Shown: positions 1 to 6,051 of the stretch, piece after piece | How the letters are laid out: each line of letters starts with the position of its first letter | How positions within the stretch are numbered: position 1 is the first letter of the stretch | Assembly (NCBI GenBank): GCA_934481505.1 | Contig: CAKSPP010000085.1 | Coordinates: 1 to 6,220, forward strand | Direction: 5' to 3' | Source of the DNA: an uncultured Eubacteriales bacterium | GTDB lineage: Bacteria; Bacillota; Clostridia; Oscillospirales; UBA644 | Length of the DNA stretch: 6,220 nt | Program-made: the position numbers and the translations under genes | Notes under the pieces: generated by a model | The model's input: only the letters and a program-made list of their open reading frames with translations | The model's database searches: none | Told to the model about the DNA's origin: nothing

Positions 1-210
1 GTCGCAGAGCTTTTCGGAAACCTCAACCGAAGAAAAGGCGTAGGGACGCAGTTTTTCTTTGAGATTTTTGCCGATATCGGTCATCTCGTCGAGATTTTTG
101 CCTGCGGCGAAATTCGAAAAAAGCTGTTTTGCCCTGTAAGACGGTTCGCCGAGTTCTTTTATAAAATCGGTCAGTTCTTCAAGGGTAAGCGACGCAAGAT
201 CGACTGCCAA
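1..210 (-). CDS. rlmN: RlmN, 23S rRNA/tRNA adenine-C2 methyltransferase (N-terminal part, cut by window edge)
   Basis: This is the first 70 codons of a gene that continues beyond position 1. The translated piece reads through 'LTLEEL', 'ELGEPSYRAKQLF' (residues about 19-31) and 'DEMTDIGKNLKEKL' (about 41-54). These match the N-terminal accessory domain of RlmN, which normally shows LGEPxYRAKQ and a MTNLxKxLR-like stretch. RlmN is a cytosolic radical-SAM enzyme that methylates C2 of A2503 in 23S rRNA and of A37 in some tRNAs. The CxxxC iron-sulfur motif and the catalytic cysteines lie outside the window and cannot be checked. The start is a TTG at 210-208, chosen because an AGAAGG Shine-Dalgarno sits 7 nt upstream and no ATG or GTG gives the expected N-terminus. 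It begins 18 nt after the fmt stop and is the last visible gene of the operon. The identification rests on N-terminal family resemblance only. Confidence 0.88.
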   Translation of the reverse strand, partial: MAVDLASLTLEELTDFIKELGEPSYRAKQLFSNFAAGKNLDEMTDIGKNLKEKLRPYAFSSVEVSEKLCD

Positions 211-217
211 AAAAATA

Positions 218-223
218 CCTTCT
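218..223 (-). promoter_or_regulatory. Shine-Dalgarno site supporting the TTG start of rlmN
   Basis: On the minus strand AGAAGG lies between the fmt stop codon (231-229) and the TTG at 210-208, with a 7-nt, T-rich spacer. The in-frame ATT two codons before the TTG is too close to this site to be preferred. This ribosome binding site is the main reason for calling the non-ATG start. Confidence 0.7.
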
Positions 224-228
224 TTCGG

Positions 229-1149
229 TTAATTGCAAGCGAGACCTTTTTTATCGCGAAGTCCGCGTAAAAACGCCTCGTCGTCCATTCTTCTTTTGCC
301 CTCGGGAGCAATTTCGCAAAGTCTGATCGCTCCGTCGGAGGTTTTTACTATAAGCTGTGTTTCGGAAACGACGTCTCCCGGTTTTCCCGAAAAGCTGCCG
401 CTTTCTCTTTTTGCTTTATAAACTTTTACAATGCTTCCCGAAATGGTCGTAAACGCCGTGGGAACGGGAGAAAACGCCCTTATCTTATTGTAAATTTCTT
501 CGGTCGCCGCCGAGAAATCTATTTTCCGCATTTCCTTATCTATAAGGGAAGCGTAGCAGCTGTCGCCCGTCTGTTTTTCGGGCTTTATTTCGCCTTTTTC
601 AAGTCCCGCAAGGGTCTTTACAAGGTTTTCGGCACCTGCCGCCGCCATTTTGTCGTGGAGCGTTTCGAAGTTGTCGTCGTCCGAAATTTCAACTTCCGTT
701 TTTAAGAGCATATCGCCCGTATCGAGCCCCTCGTCCATAAGCATCGAGGTTATCCCCGTATTCTTTTCGCCGTTTAACAGTGCGAACTGAATGGGAGCTG
801 CCCCTCTGTATTTCGGCAGGAGAGAACCGTGGATATTCACACAGCCGTATTTCGGGAAATCAAGAACGTATTTCGGCAGAATTTTTCCGTAAGCGACAAC
901 TACGATACAGTCGGGATTTGTTTTTTCGAGAAAAGGAAGAAGCTCGCCGTTCTTTATTTTATCGGGAGTTTCGACCTCTATATTTCTTTCTGCGGCAAGT
1001 TTTTTAACCGCCGTGGGGATAAGCTTGCTGCTTCTTTTATGCGGCTTATCGGGCTGGGAAACAACTCCGACGACCTCGTTATCCGACTCTAAAAGTCTTT
1101 CGAGGCAAATTGCCGCAAAGTCGGGCGAACCCATAAAAACTACTCTCAT
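229..1149 (-). CDS. fmt: Methionyl-tRNA formyltransferase
   Basis: This cytosolic enzyme transfers a formyl group from 10-formyl-tetrahydrofolate to initiator Met-tRNA, making the fMet-tRNA used for translation initiation. The 306 residues are close to the usual length of about 310. The N-terminal formyltransferase fold starts at 'MRVVFMGSPDFA', followed by QPDKP (32-36), a usual tRNA-recognition loop region. The hallmark 'NIHGSLLPKYRGAAP' spans 105-119, with catalytic Asn106 and His108, and the conserved Asp lies in 'GLDTGD' (141-146). The C-terminal OB-like domain runs from about 208, with 'RAFSPVPTAFT' near 224-234. The ATG overlaps the def stop as ATGA (1149-1146), so translation is probably coupled to def. 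Formyl addition by Fmt and its removal by Def are paired steps of one cycle, and the gene pair is adjacent in many bacteria. No anomalies were seen. Confidence 0.97.
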   Translation of the reverse strand: MRVVFMGSPDFAAICLERLLESDNEVVGVVSQPDKPHKRSSKLIPTAVKKLAAERNIEVETPDKIKNGELLPFLEKTNPDCIVVVAYGKILPKYVLDFPKYGCVNIHGSLLPKYRGAAPIQFALLNGEKNTGITSMLMDEGLDTGDMLLKTEVEISDDDNFETLHDKMAAAGAENLVKTLAGLEKGEIKPEKQTGDSCYASLIDKEMRKIDFSAATEEIYNKIRAFSPVPTAFTTISGSIVKVYKAKRESGSFSGKPGDVVSETQLIVKTSDGAIRLCEIAPEGKRRMDDEAFLRGLRDKKGLACN

Positions 1150-1622
1150 TCCGTTTCAAGCTCGCTCTCGTCGATATATTCGGTGACATGTTCTCTGAAA
1201 AGAATACCGTTTAAGTGGTCGATTTCGTGGCAGAAACAAACCGCGGTTCTGCCCTCTCTTGTAAGCTCAAAGAAGTTTCCTTTGATATCCTGTGCTCTTA
1301 CAGTGACTTTCGCGGGTCTTAAAGTTTTTCCCCATACTCCCGGAATCGAAAGGCAGCCCTCGATATATTCCTGTGTACCTTCGGTTTTGATTATTTCGGG
1401 GTTTACCAAAATAAGCACCGTTTCATCGTCGTCGTCAAGAACCGCGACAACGCGGCGGACAACGCCGACCTGCGGAGCCGCAAGTCCCGCACCGTTAGCG
1501 TCGATAAGGGTATCGGTAAGGTCGTCCGCAAGAATTTCGAGTTTTTTATCGAATTTCTCGACGGGACGGCACACCTTTGAAAGGGATTCGTATCCCTCTT
1601 TTACTATTCTTCTGAGTCCCAT
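1146..1622 (-). CDS. def: Peptide deformylase
   Basis: This metalloenzyme removes the N-formyl group from nascent proteins at the ribosome exit. All three family motifs are present in the 158 residues. Motif 1 is GAGLAAPQVG (44-53, with the active-site Gln51). Motif 2 is EGCLSIPG (88-95, with metal ligand Cys90). Motif 3 is CHEIDHLNG (131-139, with ligands His132 and His136 and catalytic Glu133). The residue before the HExxH is Cys131, where many family members have Gln. I regard this as ordinary variation, not a defect. An acidic 'DDDDE' stretch at about 63-67 is a surface feature. The start ATG at 1622-1620 is preceded by AGGTGA (1632-1627), which overlaps the TAG stop of priA, so the two genes are tightly linked. 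The 3' end overlaps fmt by 4 nt. Confidence 0.97.
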   Translation of the reverse strand: MGLRRIVKEGYESLSKVCRPVEKFDKKLEILADDLTDTLIDANGAGLAAPQVGVVRRVVAVLDDDDETVLILVNPEIIKTEGTQEYIEGCLSIPGVWGKTLRPAKVTVRAQDIKGNFFELTREGRTAVCFCHEIDHLNGILFREHVTEYIDESELETE

Positions 1623-1630
1623 AAAATCAC

Positions 1631-3844
1631 CTATAAAATCGTCAGCGGATTCATATCGACAATAACGCCGACGCCTTTGTTTTCTTTATTTTTGATAAAA
1701 CCGTCGTAAATACCCGAAATGAGCGTCCGCGTTTTTCTGTCGTCGCGGCATTTTATAAGCACACGCACGCGGCTTTTTTTATCGACAAGAGGAACCGCCG
1801 TCGCTCTCGGTTTTATTATACTCATTTTTATTGCGGAATTTTCTTCTTTTTCAAGAAGAGACGCGGTGTTTTCGATAAATCTGTCCGCCGCCGCAAAAGC
1901 GTTTTCTTCGCCCTCTGCTGTGAAAACAACCTGACAGATATCGCAAAAAGGCGGATATAAAAGCACTTTCCGCAGCTTTATCTGATCTTCGTAGAAGCCC
2001 GCGTAATCCTGCTCGTAGGCAAATTTCAGAACCTCGTGAGCGGGCGAATAGGTCTGAACGACGGCTCTGCCCTGCTTTTCGGCTCTTCCGGCTCTTCCCG
2101 TAACCTGCGTTATAAGGGAAAAGGTTCTTTCGTAAGCCCTGAAATCGGAGGAATACAAAAGCCCGTCCGCATTCAGCACTCCGACAAGAGTAACATTCGG
2201 GAAATCAAGCCCTTTCGTTATCATCTGGGTACCGAGAAGCACATCATAATCTCCCGACCCGAACGCCGTTAAAATTTCGTCCCGACTGTTTTTGCCTGAT
2301 ATGCTGTCGGCGTCCATTCGCAGAAGCCTTATTTCGGGGAAAAGTTTTTTTATCTGTTCTTCGACCTTTTGGGTGCCTATTCCGCTGTATCGCAGCGTTT
2401 CGGTTCCGCAGTCGCGGCAGGAGGTCGGAGCTTTTTCGGTATGGTTGCAGTAGTGGCAATGCAAAAGTCCGTCGCTTGCGTGGAAATTCAACGCGATTCC
2501 GCAGTTCGGACAGCGGTATACATATTTGCATTTCGGGCAGGCGATATAAGAGCTGTGTCCACGCCTGTTCATAAATAAAATCGTCTGTTCGCCGCGGCGG
2601 AGGTTTTCTTCCATCTCTTTTGCAAGCGTTCGGCTTATCGAAAGCGAATTTCCCGAATAGACTTCGTTTCCGAGGTCTACGGTTATGACTTTCGGCAGCG
2701 GCTGCAAATTATAGCGTTTTGTAAGGGAAGAAAAACCGATAATTCCGTTTTGTGCTTTATAAAAGCTTTCAAAAGACGGAGTTGCGGAGGCAAGCAGCAG
2801 AAGTGCTTTTTCGTTTGCCGCACGGTACGCCGCAATTTCCCTTGCGTGGTATTTCGGGGTCATTTCGGACTTATAGGTATGTTCCTGTTCTTCGTCGATT
2901 ATTATAATTCCGAGGCTTTTTACCGGAGCGAATACCGCCGAGCGTGTGCCGATAACGACCGTCGCTTCTCCCCTCTGAATTCTTTCCCATTCGTCGCTTT
3001 TTTCGCCTTTGGAAAGTCCGCTGTGAAGAAGAGCGACTTTTTTCCCGTAATAGGAACAGAAACGGTTGACAACCTGAAAAGTAAGGGAAATTTCGGGAAG
3101 CAGCAAAATCGCACTTTTCCCCTCGTCAAGAACTTTGTCGATAAGAGACAGAAAAACGTGGGTTTTTCCGCTGCCGGTAACCCCGTAAAGAAGATGACAT
3201 CTGCCCGTACCGAGATTTGCGGAAATTTCGTCAAAAGCCCTTTGCTGTTCTTCGTTCAGTGCGTTTTTTTCGGGCGGAGTATTTATCGCGTTCAGAAGAG
3301 ACCGAGGAGTTCTCATTCTCTGCCGCATAGAAATTTTTATAACGCCGTTTTTTTCGAGTGTCGAAATAACCGAACGGGAGACCGCCGTTTCAAAAGCCAG
3401 CTCTTCAAGGCTTTTTTCGCCCGAAGTCAAAGCGGCAACAACCTTTTTCTGTTTATCGCTTTTGACTTTTTTATCGTCAAAACTTTCCGCCAGAGCCGCA
3501 TATTTATCAAAAACCGGTGTGCTGCCCGTTTCGGAAAAAGACGGGGTTAGCAGCCTGAACGCGTCGAAAAGCGAACAGAAATAGCGGCTTTTGATATAAA
3601 TCGCAAGCTTTACTCCGCTTTCGCCGACGGAAAACGGATATACGGACGCAAGAAGTTTTACGCCCTCTTTTTCACCGTCTTCAAAAACCGACAAGACTAC
3701 GCCGTCGCAGGTTTTGTTGCCTTTCCCGAACGGAACTCTGACAAGACTTCCGACTTCGACAAAGGCGTTTGACGGGACTTCGTAGGTATACGGTTTATCG
3801 GCTATATACACGGTTTTTACCGCGACGGTGACGAATTTTTTCAT
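1631..3844 (-). CDS. priA: Primosomal protein N' (PriA), replication-restart DNA helicase
   Basis: PriA binds abandoned replication forks and reloads the replicative helicase, and it is a superfamily 2 3'-to-5' ATPase. The 737 residues are full length. Domain order is: N-terminal 3'-DNA-binding domain with 'DKPYTYEVP' (16-24); a winged-helix region at about 130-180; Walker A GVTGSGKT (221-228); motif II DEEQ (317-320), where many homologues have DEEH; and SATP (353-356). A zinc-binding insert follows with eight cysteines in four CxxC pairs (436/439, 445/448, 463/466, 476/479). The second helicase lobe has 'GIGTQKVEE' (488-496), 'GTQMITKGLDFPNV' (538-551) and 'QVTGRAGR' (580-587). The ATG is 8 nt after the rpoZ stop. 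No Shine-Dalgarno lies at normal spacing, since the nearest GAGG is about 20 nt away, so expression may depend on coupling to rpoZ. The N-terminus nevertheless aligns with the family start. Confidence 0.97.
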   Translation of the reverse strand: MKKFVTVAVKTVYIADKPYTYEVPSNAFVEVGSLVRVPFGKGNKTCDGVVLSVFEDGEKEGVKLLASVYPFSVGESGVKLAIYIKSRYFCSLFDAFRLLTPSFSETGSTPVFDKYAALAESFDDKKVKSDKQKKVVAALTSGEKSLEELAFETAVSRSVISTLEKNGVIKISMRQRMRTPRSLLNAINTPPEKNALNEEQQRAFDEISANLGTGRCHLLYGVTGSGKTHVFLSLIDKVLDEGKSAILLLPEISLTFQVVNRFCSYYGKKVALLHSGLSKGEKSDEWERIQRGEATVVIGTRSAVFAPVKSLGIIIIDEEQEHTYKSEMTPKYHAREIAAYRAANEKALLLLASATPSFESFYKAQNGIIGFSSLTKRYNLQPLPKVITVDLGNEVYSGNSLSISRTLAKEMEENLRRGEQTILFMNRRGHSSYIACPKCKYVYRCPNCGIALNFHASDGLLHCHYCNHTEKAPTSCRDCGTETLRYSGIGTQKVEEQIKKLFPEIRLLRMDADSISGKNSRDEILTAFGSGDYDVLLGTQMITKGLDFPNVTLVGVLNADGLLYSSDFRAYERTFSLITQVTGRAGRAEKQGRAVVQTYSPAHEVLKFAYEQDYAGFYEDQIKLRKVLLYPPFCDICQVVFTAEGEENAFAAADRFIENTASLLEKEENSAIKMSIIKPRATAVPLVDKKSRVRVLIKCRDDRKTRTLISGIYDGFIKNKENKGVGVIVDMNPLTIL

Positions 3845-3852
3845 GGTTTAAG

Positions 3853-4071
3853 TTAAATGTTTTCCTCTTCGTAGGGAAGTTCTCTGAAACTGCATTTGCC
3901 GTCGGCAAAGGATTTTACAGCAAGGGTAATGGGCTTTCCGTCAAGGGGTTCGCCGCTCTTTTCAGCCTCTTCCGCTATTTCTCTTGCCTTCTGGGCAACA
4001 GCGATAACGAGGGAATATCTGCATTTATTGTCGCCTTTTACCAATTCGCCGACACTGGGGTATAACATCAT
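3853..4071 (-). CDS. rpoZ: DNA-directed RNA polymerase subunit omega
   Basis: This small subunit helps fold and assemble the beta' subunit into core RNA polymerase. The 72 residues are in the usual range for Firmicutes omega. The diagnostic stretch is 'MLYPSVGELVKGDNKCRYSLVIAVAQKAREI' in residues 2-32, containing the RYxLVxxxAxxAR signature, followed by a short loop and 'KPITLAVKSF' near 46-55. Two consecutive ATG codons (4071-4069 and 4068-4066) are possible starts. An AAGGAG site upstream (about 4086-4081) is 9 nt from the first and 12 nt from the second, so the first is preferred. It lies 25 nt after gmk and 8 nt before priA. In Bacillus, coaBC sits between rpoZ and priA, and here it does not. 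Location directly after gmk is the common arrangement across bacteria. Confidence 0.96.
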   Translation of the reverse strand: MMLYPSVGELVKGDNKCRYSLVIAVAQKAREIAEEAEKSGEPLDGKPITLAVKSFADGKCSFRELPYEEENI

Positions 4072-4096
4072 AATAATTATCTCCTTATATATAAAT

Positions 4097-4663
4097 TTAT
4101 TTGTAATGCTTTTTGATTATTGCCGAAAAATCTTCGACGGCTTTGCCGAAATCGTCGTTTACAACGACATATTTATATTCTTTTGCCGCTTCAAGTTCCC
4201 GTGCTGCCTCTCCGAGACGTTTTGTGAGCTGTTCCTCGCTCTCGGTGCCTCTCCCTCTTATTCTGCGTTCGAGTTCCTCTTTTGAGGGGGGAGCGATAAA
4301 GACGGTCACGGCGTCGGGGAATTTCTTTATGACCTGTCTCATTCCGTTGACGTCGATTTCGAGAATGACGAGTTTTCCGTCGTCAAGAGCCTTTTTCACG
4401 GGTTCGACGGGCGTTCCGTAGCAGGTCTCGCAGAAAATATTGTGTTCCAGAAGTCCGTCGTGTTTTAATATATCGTCGAACTTTTCGCGGGTTATATAGT
4501 GATAGTTCACGCCGTCTTTTTCTCCGGGTCGCGGATTTCTTGTCGTGACCGAAACCGAGAAGAAAAGGTCGTCGGGAGAATATTTTTTCAAGACTTCCGC
4601 AAGAACGGTGCCTTTTCCGACGCCCGAGGGACCCGAAAGGACAAGCAAAGCACCTTTACTCAT
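4097..4663 (-). CDS. gmk: Guanylate kinase
   Basis: This cytosolic enzyme phosphorylates GMP (and dGMP) to GDP using ATP, an essential step in GTP supply. The 188 residues are within a few of the usual length for bacterial GMP kinases. The P-loop GPSGVGKGT spans residues 11-19. The GMP-binding part includes 'SVTTRNPRPGE' (38-48, with the conserved Arg residues), 'GVNYHYI' and 'YGTP' (82-85). 'ILEIDVNG' (about 100-107) carries the conserved acidic residue, and the lid Arg cluster is in 'RRIRGRGTES' (133-142). The start at 4663 overlaps the end of remA by 8 nt in another frame. Its GGAGG ribosome site (4677-4673) lies inside the remA acidic-tail codons, 9 nt upstream of the ATG. This implies coupled translation of the two genes. 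Confidence 0.97.
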   Translation of the reverse strand: MSKGALLVLSGPSGVGKGTVLAEVLKKYSPDDLFFSVSVTTRNPRPGEKDGVNYHYITREKFDDILKHDGLLEHNIFCETCYGTPVEPVKKALDDGKLVILEIDVNGMRQVIKKFPDAVTVFIAPPSKEELERRIRGRGTESEEQLTKRLGEAARELEAAKEYKYVVVNDDFGKAVEDFSAIIKKHYK

Positions 4664-4937
4664 CGTCTTCGTCCTCCAGGATATCGTCCTCGTCGTCTTC
4701 TCTGTTGCTGCGGATTCTGTTCGCTATCGTTTCCGCCTGGACAGCCGAAAGGATTATATGGTCGCTGTCGGTTATTATAACAGCTCTCGTGCGTCTTCCG
4801 TAAGTCGCATCGATAAGGGTTCCTTTGTCGCGTGCGTCCTGGATAATTCTCTTTATCGGAGAAGAATCGGGGCTTACGACGGCGACAAGTCGGCTTGCGA
4901 CAACGACATTTCCGAAGCCTATGCTTATAAGTTTCAT
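4656..4937 (-). CDS. remA: RemA family DNA-binding regulator (DUF370)
   Basis: RemA activates biofilm matrix and osmoprotection genes in Bacillus subtilis, binding DNA as a ring-shaped oligomer. In Clostridia its targets are largely unknown. The 93 residues give a near-complete family match: 'INIGFGN'-like N-terminus (MKLISIGFGN), 'VAVVSPDSSPIKR' (18-30), 'IIQDARDKGTLIDATYGRR' (31-49) and 'VIITDSDHIILSAVQAET' (53-70). Arg16 and the Arg48-Arg49 pair are at positions equivalent to arginines implicated in DNA binding in the B. subtilis protein. The last 14 or so residues are almost all Asp/Glu, and their codons also carry the gmk ribosome site. The start ATG follows AGAGG, which overlaps the yicC TAG stop, with 7-nt spacing. 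Position between yicC and gmk is the standard context for this family. Confidence 0.95.
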   Translation of the reverse strand: MKLISIGFGNVVVASRLVAVVSPDSSPIKRIIQDARDKGTLIDATYGRRTRAVIITDSDHIILSAVQAETIANRIRSNREDDEDDILEDEDDE

Positions 4938-4947
4938 CTTTTTACCT

Positions 4948-5847
4948 CTATTCGATATTCTGTATCTGTTCGCGTATCTTTTCTATGCAGTTTTTGACTT
5001 CGATAACGTGAAGAGTTACGTCCATATCGCCTATCTTTGAAGAAATGGTATTGATTTCCCTGTTCATTTCCTGAATTACGAAATCGACCTTTTTGCCGAC
5101 CGATTCGGCTTCTTTTTTCTCCATCGCACCCGAAAGAATGTTTTTCAGGTTCTTGGTGTGAGAAGCAAGTCTTACGAGTTCTTCGTCGATTGCGGTCTTG
5201 TCCGCCATAATGGCGACTTCGGTGAGAACTCTCTGTTCGTCGGGAGTCGCCCCTCCGAGAAGTTCGGAAATTTTCGCTTCGAGTTTTGCCTTATATTCGC
5301 CCATAAGTTTTTCGGAACGGTTTTCGATATATTTGACGTGTTCTTCTATCTCGCCGCACTTCTCGACTATGTTTTCGACAAGGAAAACGCCTTCTCTTTC
5401 CCTCTGGGCAAAGAAAGCACTCAACGCTTCGTCCACGGTTTCTTTTACCGCCGCCCAAACCTCGTCGATATCGGGGTCTTCCTTATCTCTTTGCAAAACG
5501 TCGGGAAAACGCAGAACGGAAGTTGCGGTAAGGTCGTCCGTGAGTCCGTATTTTTCGGCAGCTTCACGCAGAGCTTTTACATATTCCGCAAGCAGAGCGT
5601 CGTCGGTTTTGAGAGCCGGAACGGGAGCGTTTTCGGTTCTGTCGATATTGACGGAAACTTCGATTTTGCCGCGGTGAATGTTTTTTTGCAGGTATCCGCG
5701 GAGAATATCCTCGATCTGCATATAAGAACGCGGAATTCTTATAAACGTCTCGCAATACCGATGATTTACGGACTTCAATTCAACGGTAACATCTCTGTCT
5801 CCGATTATTTTGCGGGCACGTCCGTAGCCCGTCATGCTTCTTATCAT
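4948..5847 (-). CDS. yicC: YicC family endoribonuclease
   Basis: YicC-like proteins are conserved bacterial proteins. E. coli YicC has been shown to be an endoribonuclease and to influence small-RNA turnover, but the role of the Firmicutes member (YloC) is less clear. The 299 residues are the usual length. The N-terminal YicC_N domain begins with the family signature 'MIRSMTGYGRA' and includes 'ELKSVNHRY' (23-31) and 'RGKIEVSV' (about 59-66). The C-terminal DUF1732 domain has 'IDEELVRLASH' (about 216-226), 'VDFVIQEMNREINTI' (about 254-268) and the family ending 'EKIREQIQNIE'. The ATG at 5847-5845 has a GGAGG site 6 nt upstream. It is the first gene of the operon, directly downstream of a consensus promoter. 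Its stop codon TAG is fused to the remA Shine-Dalgarno. Confidence 0.94.
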   Translation of the reverse strand: MIRSMTGYGRARKIIGDRDVTVELKSVNHRYCETFIRIPRSYMQIEDILRGYLQKNIHRGKIEVSVNIDRTENAPVPALKTDDALLAEYVKALREAAEKYGLTDDLTATSVLRFPDVLQRDKEDPDIDEVWAAVKETVDEALSAFFAQREREGVFLVENIVEKCGEIEEHVKYIENRSEKLMGEYKAKLEAKISELLGGATPDEQRVLTEVAIMADKTAIDEELVRLASHTKNLKNILSGAMEKKEAESVGKKVDFVIQEMNREINTISSKIGDMDVTLHVIEVKNCIEKIREQIQNIE

Positions 5848-5856
5848 CTTGATCCT

Positions 5857-5879
5857 CCGAAGGCAGACGCCTTTTGCGG
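5857..5879 (-). promoter_or_regulatory. Small leader hairpin abutting the yicC ribosome site
   Basis: In the minus-strand transcript, AAGGC (5873-5869) can pair with GCCTT (5864-5860) around a 4-nt GTCT loop. Below a 3-nt bulge, CCG (5879-5877) can pair with CGG (5859-5857). The lower strand contains the first two G residues of the GGAGG ribosome site (5858-5854), so folding would partly hide it. The stem is short and may be weak. A regulatory role is inference only, and no riboswitch class was recognised. Confidence 0.35.
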
Positions 5880-5912
5880 CATCTACCCCATTTTATATAC
5901 TTATACTATTAT

Positions 5913-5941
5913 ATTATACTGTTTAATTGACAACCTGTCAA
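5913..5941 (-). promoter_or_regulatory. Sigma-A promoter of the yicC-rlmN operon
   Basis: On the minus strand a perfect -35 TTGACA (5941-5936) is followed by a 17-nt spacer and a perfect -10 TATAAT (5918-5913). A second TATAAT overlaps it 5 nt downstream (5913-5908). The expected transcription start is near 5907-5905, giving a leader of about 60 nt before the yicC ATG. As no other convincing promoter is visible in the tight gene junctions, this promoter probably drives all eight genes. The -35 lies in an inverted repeat (see findings). Confidence 0.85.
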
Positions 5942-6002
5942 GCCGCAAAGCCAAACTATAAAAGAAGCAACTGTTAAATTTATGTGAACTTGAAAAAACC
6001 GC

Positions 6003-6031
6003 TTGACAAGCCCCGAAAAGCATGATATAAT
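6003..6031 (+). promoter_or_regulatory. Sigma-A promoter of tRNA-Leu
   Basis: The -35 TTGACA (6003-6008), a 17-nt spacer and -10 TATAAT (6026-6031) match consensus exactly. A TG at 6023-6024 adds an extended -10 element (TGnTATAAT). The predicted start near 6038 leaves a short 5' leader of roughly 14 nt before the mature tRNA at 6052, for RNase P to remove. This is typical of strong stable-RNA promoters and diverges from the operon promoter. Confidence 0.88.
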
Positions 6032-6051
6032 ATTCAAGCAAATTCCGATAC

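Larger units (their letters stand above)
5848..6051. other. Divergent intergenic region between yicC and tRNA-Leu
   Basis: This stretch of about 200 bp has no supported coding sequence. It contains the operon leader and promoter (left half) and the tRNA promoter (right half). The roughly 60 bp between them (5942-6002) is AT-rich with no recognised operator. An 8-bp inverted repeat (TTTGCGGC at 5873-5880 and GCCGCAAA at 5942-5949) brackets the operon promoter. Confidence 0.8.

Noticed and set aside
2244..2531. Minus-strand 95-codon frame within priA as a nested gene
   Set aside because: It is fully inside the PriA zinc-binding/helicase region in another frame, Arg-rich and without a ribosome site or known motif.
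2750..3550. Plus-strand open frame of 266 codons opposite priA
   Set aside because: It lies entirely antisense to a clear full-length PriA. Its translation is rich in Phe, Arg and Lys with no recognisable domain, as expected for a shadow frame.
5848..5906. Riboswitch or T-box in the yicC leader
   Set aside because: The leader is only about 60 nt with one small hairpin. No T-box sequence, purine/SAM/TPP-type core or terminator/antiterminator pair is visible.
5158..5961. Plus-strand open frame of 267 codons opposite yicC
   Set aside because: It is antisense to a well-supported YicC and runs through the operon promoter, and its composition (many Phe, Ser, Val) is that of a shadow of GAA/AAA-rich codons.
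5927..5962. Plus-strand TTGACA at 5927 with TATAAA at 5957 as a third promoter
   Set aside because: The spacer is 24 bp, too long for sigma-A, and the hexamer is simply the other arm of the inverted repeat.
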